Source: Cryomorphaceae bacterium (GTDB lineage: Bacteria; Bacteroidota; Bacteroidia; Flavobacteriales; Schleiferiaceae). Taken from it: DNA of 13,438 nt. Under the pieces are notes generated by a model, which had not been told where the DNA came from, did not search any database, and saw only the letters and a program-made list of their open reading frames with translations. The position numbers and the translations under genes were made by a program. Every line of letters starts with the position of its first letter. Within the stretch, counting starts at the first letter, position 1. Positions 1-5,940 of the stretch are shown in pieces. The stretch is from the NCBI GenBank assembly GCA_003455605.1, contig DMQR01000029.1, positions 1-13,438 on the forward strand, given 5' to 3'.

Positions 1-326
1 GTCGTTCTAAGCGCGAGTTGTTCTACCTTGACGATTTCCGTCAGATTGAAGAGCAGTTCCCGAACTTCAAGTTCCACTTAGTATTATCCGAGCCTCTACC
101 TGAGGACAACTGGAATGCTAAGGAGAACATGGATGATGCCGGTGATGGTTTCGTAGGTTTCGTACACCAAGCGGTAATTGACAACTATTTAAACCACCAC
201 GATGCACCAGAAGATATCGAGTTCTACTTCTGTGGCCCACCACTAATGAACGCCGCAGTTCTTAAAATGGTAGACGACTTTGGTGTACCGCCAGAGAACG
301 TAAGCTTCGATGATTTCGGTGGATAA
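1..326 (+). CDS. nqrF: Na+-translocating NADH:quinone reductase subunit F, C-terminal part (partial)
   Basis: Only the last 107 residues are present; the frame is open from the window edge (first full codon at base 3) to TAA at 324-326. NqrF is the NADH-oxidising subunit of the Nqr sodium pump: it takes hydride onto FAD and passes electrons through a 2Fe-2S centre towards the membrane subunits. The visible piece is the end of the NADH/FAD reductase domain. It shows the nucleotide-binding motif [13 protein letters not shown] and the family's closing residues [10 protein letters not shown], so the C-terminus is intact. The N-terminal membrane helix and the 2Fe-2S cysteines lie outside the window. 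A strong terminator follows directly, so this is the last gene of its transcript, as nqrF is in most nqr operons. apbE and an NqrM-like gene follow, which supports the assignment. Confidence 0.95.
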   Translation, partial: RSKRELFYLDDFRQIEEQFPNFKFHLVLSEPLPEDNWNAKENMDDAGDGFVGFVHQAVIDNYLNHHDAPEDIEFYFCGPPLMNAAVLKMVDDFGVPPENVSFDDFGG

Positions 327-346
327 TTGAAAAAAAATGATAACCT

Positions 347-375
347 AAGCCGCTCCGCATGGAGCGGCTTTTTAT
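347..375 (+). terminator. Intrinsic terminator of the nqr transcript
   Basis: A perfect 10-bp inverted repeat (347-356 with 361-370) has a GCAT loop at 357-360. The core stem is GCCGCTCC/GGAGCGGC, followed by a T-rich run from 369. It starts 20 bp after the nqrF stop and ends 10 bp before the apbE start, so apbE probably needs its own promoter or read-through. Confidence 0.93.
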
Positions 376-380
376 TTTCA
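373..380 (+). promoter_or_regulatory. Possible -7 element of apbE, fused to the terminator tail
   Basis: TATTTTCA matches the Bacteroidota -7 consensus TAnnTTTG at 4 of 6 defined bases. It begins in the T-run of the upstream terminator and ends 4 nt before the apbE ATG. The expected -33 position falls inside the terminator hairpin and has no TTG. It is weak alone and is listed because the same 4-nt spacing recurs at three other genes here. Confidence 0.25.
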
Positions 381-384
381 TCCC

Positions 385-1386
385 ATGAAACTACTACGCG
401 CCTTTTTCTTCCTTCCACTACTTTGGTCGTGTCAAAGTGCACCGGAATTGGTCCAAATGACAAACCAAGGTCCCGCACAGGGCTCCACATTTAGCATCAG
501 CTACCTAGTGCCTGAAGGCGTAGATTACCGCAAGGACATCGATTCCATTCTCAAATCCATGGACCAGCAAATGAGCTTATGGGTGGAGAACAGTGAGATC
601 TCTAGGTTGAACCGTGGTGATTCTGTGTATGTAAGCAACGACTTTCAAGAGGTGATTCTCAAATCCATCTATATCAGTGAATTGACCAACGGTGATTTCG
701 ACGTCACCATCGCGCCACTGATTAAAGCATGGGGTTTTTCTGGTGGCACACGAAAGGACAGCATCAATGTAGATAGCCTCATGAATTACGTGGGTTATAA
801 AGGCCTAATGGCAAGTGGCCCGGGGACTATATCGGAGAAATTCGCACTTCCAAAGGGTTATGAAATCGATGTCAATGCCCTTGCACAGGGATATACGGTG
901 GATATCTTGTCAAATTTCTTCCTCAACGTCAACGTTCACAACTATATGATAGAAATTGGCGGGGAGGTACGCTGCAAAGGAACTAATATTGATGGTCGCA
1001 AATGGCGTATAGGTATTGAACAGCCGCAAGAAGAACGCACCGCTGGACAATACCAAACCATTGTAGTCTTGGATAGCATGTCCCTAGCCACGAGTGGCAA
1101 TTACCGTAAATTCTGGGTGGACGAACGCGGACAGCGTGTCGTGCATACCATCAACCCTGGAACAGGACAGCCTGTGATCAGCAATCTCTTGAGCGTGAGC
1201 ATCATCTCCAATAATGCCACCTTTGCCGATGCCTTAGCCACAGCCTGCATGGTTTCAGGTCTTACCAGAGCAAAAACCATGATAGAACGATTCCCTGATA
1301 CAGAAGGCTATTTTATCGTAGGAAATAAATACGGAGAGTTCGAAGTTCAAACCACTTCAAACTGGTCCCAGTACGAGCTCAATTAA
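385..1386 (+). CDS. apbE: FAD:protein FMN transferase (ApbE), lipoprotein
   Basis: ApbE cleaves FAD and attaches FMN covalently to a Ser/Thr of target proteins, notably NqrB and NqrC, outside the cytoplasmic membrane with Mg2+. The 333 residues match the family length. A short signal peptide ends in a lipobox LWSC (13-16), so it is probably lipidated at Cys16 and faces the periplasm. Family motifs occur in order: GSTFSISY (33-40), FDVTIAPLIKAWGF (105-118), IDVNALAQGYTVD (161-173), IEIGGEVRCKG (189-199), ATSGNYRKFW (235-244), HTINPGTGQPV (254-264) and ATFADALATA (278-287), the last carrying the metal-binding Asp region. The DxxGxxKGxxxD motif of many ApbEs appears here as DVNALAQGYTVD, which I believe is a lineage variant. 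Its place right after nqrF indicates its targets. The ATG at 385 is the only start giving the signal peptide. Confidence 0.96.
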   Translation: MKLLRAFFFLPLLWSCQSAPELVQMTNQGPAQGSTFSISYLVPEGVDYRKDIDSILKSMDQQMSLWVENSEISRLNRGDSVYVSNDFQEVILKSIYISELTNGDFDVTIAPLIKAWGFSGGTRKDSINVDSLMNYVGYKGLMASGPGTISEKFALPKGYEIDVNALAQGYTVDILSNFFLNVNVHNYMIEIGGEVRCKGTNIDGRKWRIGIEQPQEERTAGQYQTIVVLDSMSLATSGNYRKFWVDERGQRVVHTINPGTGQPVISNLLSVSIISNNATFADALATACMVSGLTRAKTMIERFPDTEGYFIVGNKYGEFEVQTTSNWSQYELN

Positions 1387-1589
1387 GCTTGTTCTAGGTT
1401 ATTGTCGCATTGGTTAGGGTCTTTACCGCAGTACGAACAAGTCTCGCCATCCTGATTAAGGAACGAGCTCTGTGAAGCACAAGTTCCAGCGAATTCGCCG
1501 TCTTTCTTTGCCCAAATTTTAATGGCGATCCCAGCGAAGCCAAGTCCAACCAATACGATAGTGATGCCGATGAGTTTTAGGAGTACCAT
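1383..1589 (-). CDS. Small cysteine-rich membrane protein, candidate NqrM-type Nqr maturation factor
   Basis: The 68-residue protein has one N-terminal membrane helix (about residues 2-25, VLLKLIGITIVLVGLGFAGI), a basic stop (KIWAKK) and a soluble tail with four cysteines: GTC, CSYC and NQC. NqrM (DUF539) is a similarly small one-helix protein with a cysteine-rich tail that supplies iron to the NqrD/NqrE centre. The size, topology, GTC motif after the helix and position beside nqrF and apbE fit that role, but the cysteine spacing differs from the proteobacterial form, so function is inferred. I chose ATG at 1587-1589. An in-frame TTG at 1605-1607 would add six residues (MTKNNA) and lies exactly 4 nt after a TAACTTTG promoter element, so it remains possible. 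The gene converges on apbE and shares 4 bp with its end. Confidence 0.7.
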   Translation of the reverse strand: MVLLKLIGITIVLVGLGFAGIAIKIWAKKDGEFAGTCASQSSFLNQDGETCSYCGKDPNQCDNNLEQA

Positions 1590-1611
1590 TGCGTTATTCT
1601 TTGTCAAGGTC

Positions 1612-1619
1612 CAAAGTTA
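1612..1619 (-). promoter_or_regulatory. -7 promoter element of the NqrM-like gene
   Basis: On the minus strand, TAACTTTG is an exact match to TAnnTTTG. It ends 4 nt before an in-frame TTG (1607) and 22 nt before the ATG at 1589. A start of transcription a few bases downstream would fall on or next to the TTG. That favours the ATG unless the message is leaderless with a TTG start. No clear -33 TTG is seen at the usual distance. Confidence 0.55.
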
Positions 1620-1699
1620 AGGAAGAACCACGAATAAAACAGGGGATAGCAAATGACTGGATTTATTAAAAAATCGATGAAAATCGTTTGTCCTTGATG

Positions 1700-1707
1700 T
1701 ACCTTTG
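1700..1707 (+). promoter_or_regulatory. -7 promoter element of mdh
   Basis: TACCTTTG is an exact TAnnTTTG match, followed by TGCG and a 33-nt gap to the mdh ATG. The stretch between the two divergent genes is about 150 bp and AT-rich, and it carries a promoter element for each strand. A -33 TTG at the standard distance is not evident. Confidence 0.55.
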
Positions 1708-1740
1708 TGCGAGTCAAACAAACTAAAAATCAAATACATA

Positions 1741-2672
1741 TGAAGATCACCGTAGTAGGTGCCGGTAACGTAGGCGCCACGGTTGCAGAGAACATGGTTC
1801 GTCGCGAGCTCGCAGAAGAAATTGTATTGCTCGACATTAAAGAAGGATTTGCGGAAGGCAAGGCGATGGACATGAACCAATGTGCTACTTTGAACGGCTA
1901 TGATTCAAAGGTGGTTGGCTCGACCAACGACTATTCAGAGACTGCAGGTTCGCAGGTGGCTGTCATCACTTCAGGTATTCCTCGTAAGCCAGGAATGACG
2001 CGCGAGGAATTGATCGGCACCAATGCGAAGATTGTTCAAACGGTTACTGAAAACTTAATCAAGCACAGCCCGGACATCATCATCGTGGTGATTTCTAACC
2101 CAATGGATACCATGACTTACTTGACGTCTAAGACCTCAGGTCTGCCTAAAAACCGTATCATCGGTATGGGTGGTATCTTGGATTCAGCTCGTTTCAAGTA
2201 CCGTTTGGCAGCGCAACTAGGTTGTTCTCCTAATGACCTTCAAGGTCAGGTGATTGGTGGTCATGGGGATACAACGATGATTCCTTTAATCAAGCACGCT
2301 ACCTATAACAGCATGCCAGTGACTCAGTTCCTTACTGATGAGCAGCAAGAGTATGTCGTCAAAGAGACGATGGTAGGTGGTGCAACGCTCACCGGATTGA
2401 TTGGCACTTCTGCTTGGTATGCTCCAGGTGCTGCAGGTGCTGAGCTTGTTGAGTCAATCGTGCGTAATGAAAAGAAAATGTTCCCATGTTCAGTATTGCT
2501 GAACGGTGAGTATGGTCAAGACGATATTTGTATCGGTGTACCTGTGATCGTTGGTGGAAATGGTTGGGAAAATGTTGTTGAGTTCAATTTGAGCGACGAC
2601 GAAAAAGCAAAATTCGAAGCTTCTGCTAAAGCTGTTCGCAAGATGAACAGCGCACTAGACGCGAATCTGTAA
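1741..2672 (+). CDS. mdh: Malate dehydrogenase (NAD+-dependent, LDH-like type)
   Basis: This cytoplasmic TCA-cycle enzyme interconverts malate and oxaloacetate with NAD(H). The 310 residues have the length of the LDH-like MDH group. The Rossmann motif GAGNVG is at 7-12, with Asp32 after the second strand (VLLDI) to bind the NAD ribose. The substrate loop GIPRKPGMTR supplies Arg82, which marks malate rather than lactate specificity, and Arg88. Asn120 (ISNP), Asp148/Arg151 (LDSARF) and the catalytic His175 in GGHGD complete the active site. An upstream in-frame TTG at 1707 would add 11 residues, but it lies within the promoter element, and family proteins begin at MKITVVGAG, so ATG 1741 is the start. 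It is flanked by its own promoter and by a convergent neighbour, so it is probably transcribed alone. Confidence 0.97.
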
Positions 2673-2673
2673 G

Positions 2674-2733
2674 CGCGAAAAATTTTCGCGATTTGATACG
2701 AGTCGCCCGCAGGGCAACTCGTATTCCCCCCCC
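2674..2733. repeat. Two inverted repeats and a C8 run between convergent genes
   Basis: The first palindrome, CGCGAAAA-A-TTTTCGCG (2674-2690), begins 2 bp after the mdh stop. The second pairs ATACGAGT (2696-2703) with ACTCGTAT (2717-2724) and GCCC (2705-2708) with GGGC (2712-2715), with one C/A mismatch and a GCA loop. A run of eight C follows at 2726-2733. These could form strong RNA hairpins on both strands and end both mdh and the DCC-gene transcript. Neither has a proper T-run, so this is not a textbook intrinsic terminator. Confidence 0.6.
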
Positions 2734-2749
2734 TGTGAGAGCGCGGCGC

Positions 2750-3133
2750 TTATTCCAAAACCCGCTCCTTGGGCAAGAGTGCGCAATGCCCGGTGCCGAA
2801 AAGTCGATAACGAAATCGGGCTAATAAATCATACCCCACATTTCTCAGTACTCCTGGGATGATTCTTAGTTTAAAGAAGGAGTGCCAGGGTCTGGGGAGT
2901 TCCCGCAGAAGGTACAACACAGCATCACTTTTTATATGCCACTGTGTACCATCGAAGAAAAGCACAGAATCAATGGTCCGCAAGGATTGCGGGACGTTGA
3001 CCTGTGCCCAATTACTTTGCAAAGAGGTAAATAAAATACGCTCGCTCGCATCCTTGTCAAATACCCATTGTACCGTTCGGTTGCACAAGGTGCAGGGGCC
3101 ATCGTATACTAGTATGGGCGCACTGGGTATCAT
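2750..3133 (-). CDS. DCC-family thiol-disulfide oxidoreductase-like protein (DUF393)
   Basis: The 127-residue protein opens with the family signature ILVYDGPCTLCNRTVQW: residues YDGPCTLCN at 10-18, with the CxxC-type pair Cys14 and Cys17 that resembles a thioredoxin-like redox site. Further family features are LFTSLQS (34-40), a SVLFF strand followed by a SDAVLYLL helix (69-76), and the C-terminal YDLLARFRYRLFG (101-113). The family is annotated as putative thiol-disulfide oxidoreductases, but true substrates are generally unknown. There is no signal peptide, so it is probably cytoplasmic. The ATG at 3131-3133 overlaps the upstream gene's TGA as ATGA, suggesting translational coupling. A longer in-frame reading back to 3301 consists of Arg-rich shadow of the upstream gene and is not used. 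It is the second gene of a two-gene minus-strand operon. Confidence 0.88.
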   Translation of the reverse strand: MIPSAPILVYDGPCTLCNRTVQWVFDKDASERILFTSLQSNWAQVNVPQSLRTIDSVLFFDGTQWHIKSDAVLYLLRELPRPWHSFFKLRIIPGVLRNVGYDLLARFRYRLFGTGHCALLPKERVLE

Positions 3134-5838
3134 TGAACAATCAATCGATGGGTTTCTCGCTGTCCGTCTTCTCGGTAGAGCACTACGATGTAAATGCCTG
3201 CGGGTAGATCCAGCATATTTTCTTCGGTCGTGCTCAAGGTGCCGATGCGCTGGCCCTGCAGATTGAGCAAGTGAGCTCGCTCTAGATAAGAAGCGGCACA
3301 TTGGAATAAAACCCTGTTCGAGATAGGGTTGGGGAAAATAATACAGCTTGGCGCTGTGGCTGGAGTTTCTTCAACGCTGATGTTGTTAAAGGCTTTACCT
3401 TCGAAATAATGTAGTCCACCGCTCATGTTGCCAAGGATAACATCGGGATAGCCATCTGCGTTGAGGTCGGCCACGGCTGGGTGAAGGCGCTTGCCGGCAG
3501 CGCTAAAATGGGCATCCATATCTCTTAAGGTCGGGACCAAGTTGAATCTCATATTGGGGCGCAACTTGAGTTTGCCGCCATAGGGCATACCACAACCATT
3601 GTTAGTGATACCGTTCCAGCTGCTTACATCGCCATATAGCATGGAGCGGAATGGTGTGCTTTGAAGGATCACGGGAATATTACCGGTCTGTGCGTGTTTT
3701 GAGAAGCAGATCTCAACGAGTAGGTGGTCCGTGCCGTTCCAAGTAAAGGGAATATCTAGAGGAATGTCGTTCCAGCCGGTGGTCATCACGCGAATGCCAC
3801 TGTAGACTTCGGTGAGGTTTTGGCTATGGAAATTGGTTTGGGCGGTATCCGAGATGTGCTTGAACCTGATGTTGAATCCTTGGGTGAGGTAGAGGTTGTT
3901 GTTGGTGCCCAACTCGAATCCAATGGTTTCGATTTGTCCGAAGCGTCCGCTGGCATTAATGAGCTCGTCCTTGGTGAAAATAATTTGTGTGCGTCCGTTG
4001 CGCTTGGCTCCTCCAAAGGGAGTTTCAATCCGACTGCTTGAGGTTTGTATACCGCCGCCAAGGTTGAGGTCCACGGATGCGGCGCTACCGCTGGTGATGA
4101 TTTTTAAGGAATCCTTTTGAACCACGCCCATATCTTCGGAGCCGATGAATAGAGAGGTGTCGGTCCCATAAATGAGTGAGGGAGCACTGTGGCCACTAGG
4201 TGCGGTAGTTGAGCCCATATCGATGCCGGCCCATGGGCTGGCGTTTAGGGTAAAGAGATTGGGCCAAGTACCTGTTTTCTCGTAATAGGCTACGGTACCG
4301 GCTTCGTTGCCGATAAGCAAATCAGCTACACCATCACCATTTACATCGCCTAAATAAGGAGTGGCGTGGTTGCCAACATCAATGCTTTGAATAGCGCCGC
4401 GGTAGGTAAAGCTGTGGCTCAAAAAGGTTCCGGTATTTTCATAATAATAGATCAGTCCGTTTTTCGCGCCCACAATCATATCTGGGTCGAGGTCCGCATC
4501 GAGGTCAGCGAATGCAGGGCAGAGCTCTTCGCCAAGATTGTTATATCCTGCATTGGCAAAATCCGCATCAGTAAATTCAAAGGCTGGGCTCGTGTTGGTA
4601 CCGGTGTTCTTGTAGAAAACCAGCTTGCTTTTATACGTGCTTGGGCCTTGGTATTTACCCATGGAACCTACAACTAAATCAAAGTCTCCGTCAAAGTCTA
4701 AATCCACTAAAGCAGGCTTTGTTGCGGATCCGAAGTCGAGCATGTCGCGGACTAAAAAGGAAGAATCTGGGGCGCTCCAGCTAGGGTTATTGGCGGTACC
4801 TGTGTTCGTGTAGAGCCAGGCGTTGCGCGTATTGATGGAGCCGTTCAAATTTGGGCTGACCATCAGATCTGGCGTACCGTCAAAGTTCAAGTCTTCATAG
4901 AAAGGTGCGGGGAAGTATCTAATATTTGTGGGATTTGAGGTGGGGTACAAGGTATCCGTGCTTACCATGAAGGCGCTGTCCATGTGTCCGCCGTTGTATG
5001 CGGCGACAAGGTTGGTGAAACTCACATCGCCGATTAGGACGTCTTTAAGGGAATCTCCGTTGAGATTTAGAACGAGTAGGGTGGAGCCGGCGTGCATACC
5101 TGCGGAGATTTTGCCGGAGATTTCTATTTTTTGGACGCCTGCACATCCATTGAGGGCAAGGCTATTGGTGGCAAGGTTTTCTTCGAATCGGCCCCAGCAA
5201 GTGGTATTAATTGAAAAATCTAAACCGCACTGTGTTAGGCCTTCGTGCCATTCGATGGTGGAGCGCTGTCCAAAGGTAAGCACGTCCAAATCTCCATCGT
5301 CATCGATATCTACGATGGCTGGAATGTCGCTGCTGAAATTATAAAGGTTGGTTGTTGTGCCGCCTGCGTCGGTGGTGAGGTAGTTGCCGCTAAGGGTCCA
5401 AGTAAAACCCAAGGAATCCGTCGTGCTGGTGTTTTCCCAAACGCCCATGCCGCCTAAAACGAAGGCGAATAGGTCCTTTTTTCCGTCGCAATTGTAATCT
5501 CTAAATAAACCCCAATATTCCACCGCAGGTAGTGCATCCGCATATTGTGGTGCGGGAATCCATTGGTTGTTCTCTTCTAAAAAGGTGATCCATCTATTGC
5601 CTTGACGGTCGAAAATGGCCAAATCTTCGGTGCCGTCAAGATTGAGGTCAATGCGCGACCACTGGGGCAAATCGGCCCCGCCCATAAAGGCGTAGTTCAC
5701 TGTATCACTGCCGCTCATCACCGACGGTCCCACGGTCCAATCAAAGCTCAAACGATTGGTGTAGGACTGGGCAGAAGCACACAATACGCCGAGTAGTAAG
5801 GCGCCTACAGTGGCTATTTTGGTAATGAGCTTGTACAT
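3130..5838 (-). CDS. Secreted FG-GAP/VCBS repeat protein with type IX secretion C-terminal domain
   Basis: The 902-residue protein has a Sec signal peptide MYKLITKIATVGALLLGVLCASA-Q, probably cleaved near residue 23. Its body holds Ca2+-binding type repeats of the DxDxDG kind (FG-GAP/VCBS) at about 64, 114, 177, 257 (degenerate), 316, 379, 445 (degenerate), 498 and 791, each usually followed by a hydrophobic LLIG-like strand, as in beta-propeller blades. Residues about 600-767 lack such repeats and look like an inserted beta-sandwich, ending at a CGMPYGG...RPNMRF segment. The C-terminus, from FPNPISNRVLF (835), through LLNLQGQRI to LPAGIYIVVL and the end, is a type A T9SS sorting domain, so the protein should cross the outer membrane and be displayed or released. 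The ATG at 5838 is chosen because it starts the signal peptide; a reading to 5934 only adds sequence through the promoter. Specific function is unknown; adhesion or surface binding is a guess. Confidence 0.92.
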   Translation of the reverse strand: MYKLITKIATVGALLLGVLCASAQSYTNRLSFDWTVGPSVMSGSDTVNYAFMGGADLPQWSRIDLNLDGTEDLAIFDRQGNRWITFLEENNQWIPAPQYADALPAVEYWGLFRDYNCDGKKDLFAFVLGGMGVWENTSTTDSLGFTWTLSGNYLTTDAGGTTTNLYNFSSDIPAIVDIDDDGDLDVLTFGQRSTIEWHEGLTQCGLDFSINTTCWGRFEENLATNSLALNGCAGVQKIEISGKISAGMHAGSTLLVLNLNGDSLKDVLIGDVSFTNLVAAYNGGHMDSAFMVSTDTLYPTSNPTNIRYFPAPFYEDLNFDGTPDLMVSPNLNGSINTRNAWLYTNTGTANNPSWSAPDSSFLVRDMLDFGSATKPALVDLDFDGDFDLVVGSMGKYQGPSTYKSKLVFYKNTGTNTSPAFEFTDADFANAGYNNLGEELCPAFADLDADLDPDMIVGAKNGLIYYYENTGTFLSHSFTYRGAIQSIDVGNHATPYLGDVNGDGVADLLIGNEAGTVAYYEKTGTWPNLFTLNASPWAGIDMGSTTAPSGHSAPSLIYGTDTSLFIGSEDMGVVQKDSLKIITSGSAASVDLNLGGGIQTSSSRIETPFGGAKRNGRTQIIFTKDELINASGRFGQIETIGFELGTNNNLYLTQGFNIRFKHISDTAQTNFHSQNLTEVYSGIRVMTTGWNDIPLDIPFTWNGTDHLLVEICFSKHAQTGNIPVILQSTPFRSMLYGDVSSWNGITNNGCGMPYGGKLKLRPNMRFNLVPTLRDMDAHFSAAGKRLHPAVADLNADGYPDVILGNMSGGLHYFEGKAFNNISVEETPATAPSCIIFPNPISNRVLFQCAASYLERAHLLNLQGQRIGTLSTTEENMLDLPAGIYIVVLYREDGQRETHRLIVQ

Positions 5839-5842
5839 GTGG

Positions 5843-5850
5843 CTAAGATA
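5843..5850 (-). promoter_or_regulatory. Possible -7 element of the T9SS cargo operon
   Basis: On the minus strand, TATCTTAG matches TAnnTTTG except for one base. It ends 4 nt (CCAC) before the ATG at 5838. If used, the message would start at or next to the start codon. A T-rich stretch lies about 17 bp upstream, but no clear -33 TTG. Confidence 0.4.
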
Positions 5851-5897
5851 GTGCGCTCTTCCGAGAAAAACTGTTAGGTTAGGCACGGTGACTTGCC

Positions 5898-5905
5898 TAT
5901 ATTTG
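5898..5905 (+). promoter_or_regulatory. -7 promoter element of secDF
   Basis: TATATTTG is an exact TAnnTTTG match followed by CGCG, 35 nt before the secDF ATG. The implied leader is A-rich (GAAAAAAAGAAATAATCC) with no Shine-Dalgarno site. It sits in the 102-bp gap shared with the divergent T9SS cargo gene. Confidence 0.6.
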
Positions 5906-5940
5906 CGCGTTACTGAAAAAAAGAAATAATCCAATAAAGG

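Noticed and set aside
1707..1740. Longer mdh from TTG at 1707
   Set aside because: The TTG is within the -7 element and the added residues precede the usual MKITVVGAG start.
2859..3266. 135-residue plus-strand frame across the DCC and T9SS genes
   Set aside because: Both minus-strand genes have clear family motifs here. The plus-strand product has no recognisable features and no start signal.
3134..3301. N-terminal extension of the DCC gene to 3301
   Set aside because: The extension is Arg-rich out-of-frame translation of the T9SS tail; DCC proteins begin shortly before the YDGPCTLC motif, as with ATG 3133.
3500..5700. Possible DNA-level tandem repeats or a CRISPR-like array in the large minus-strand gene
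   Set aside because: The periodicity is in the protein (DxDxDG motifs) with irregular spacing and diverged DNA; there are no identical direct repeats with spacers.
5839..5934. N-terminal extension of the T9SS cargo to 5934
   Set aside because: It would place 32 unrelated residues before a clean signal peptide and run through the shared promoter region.
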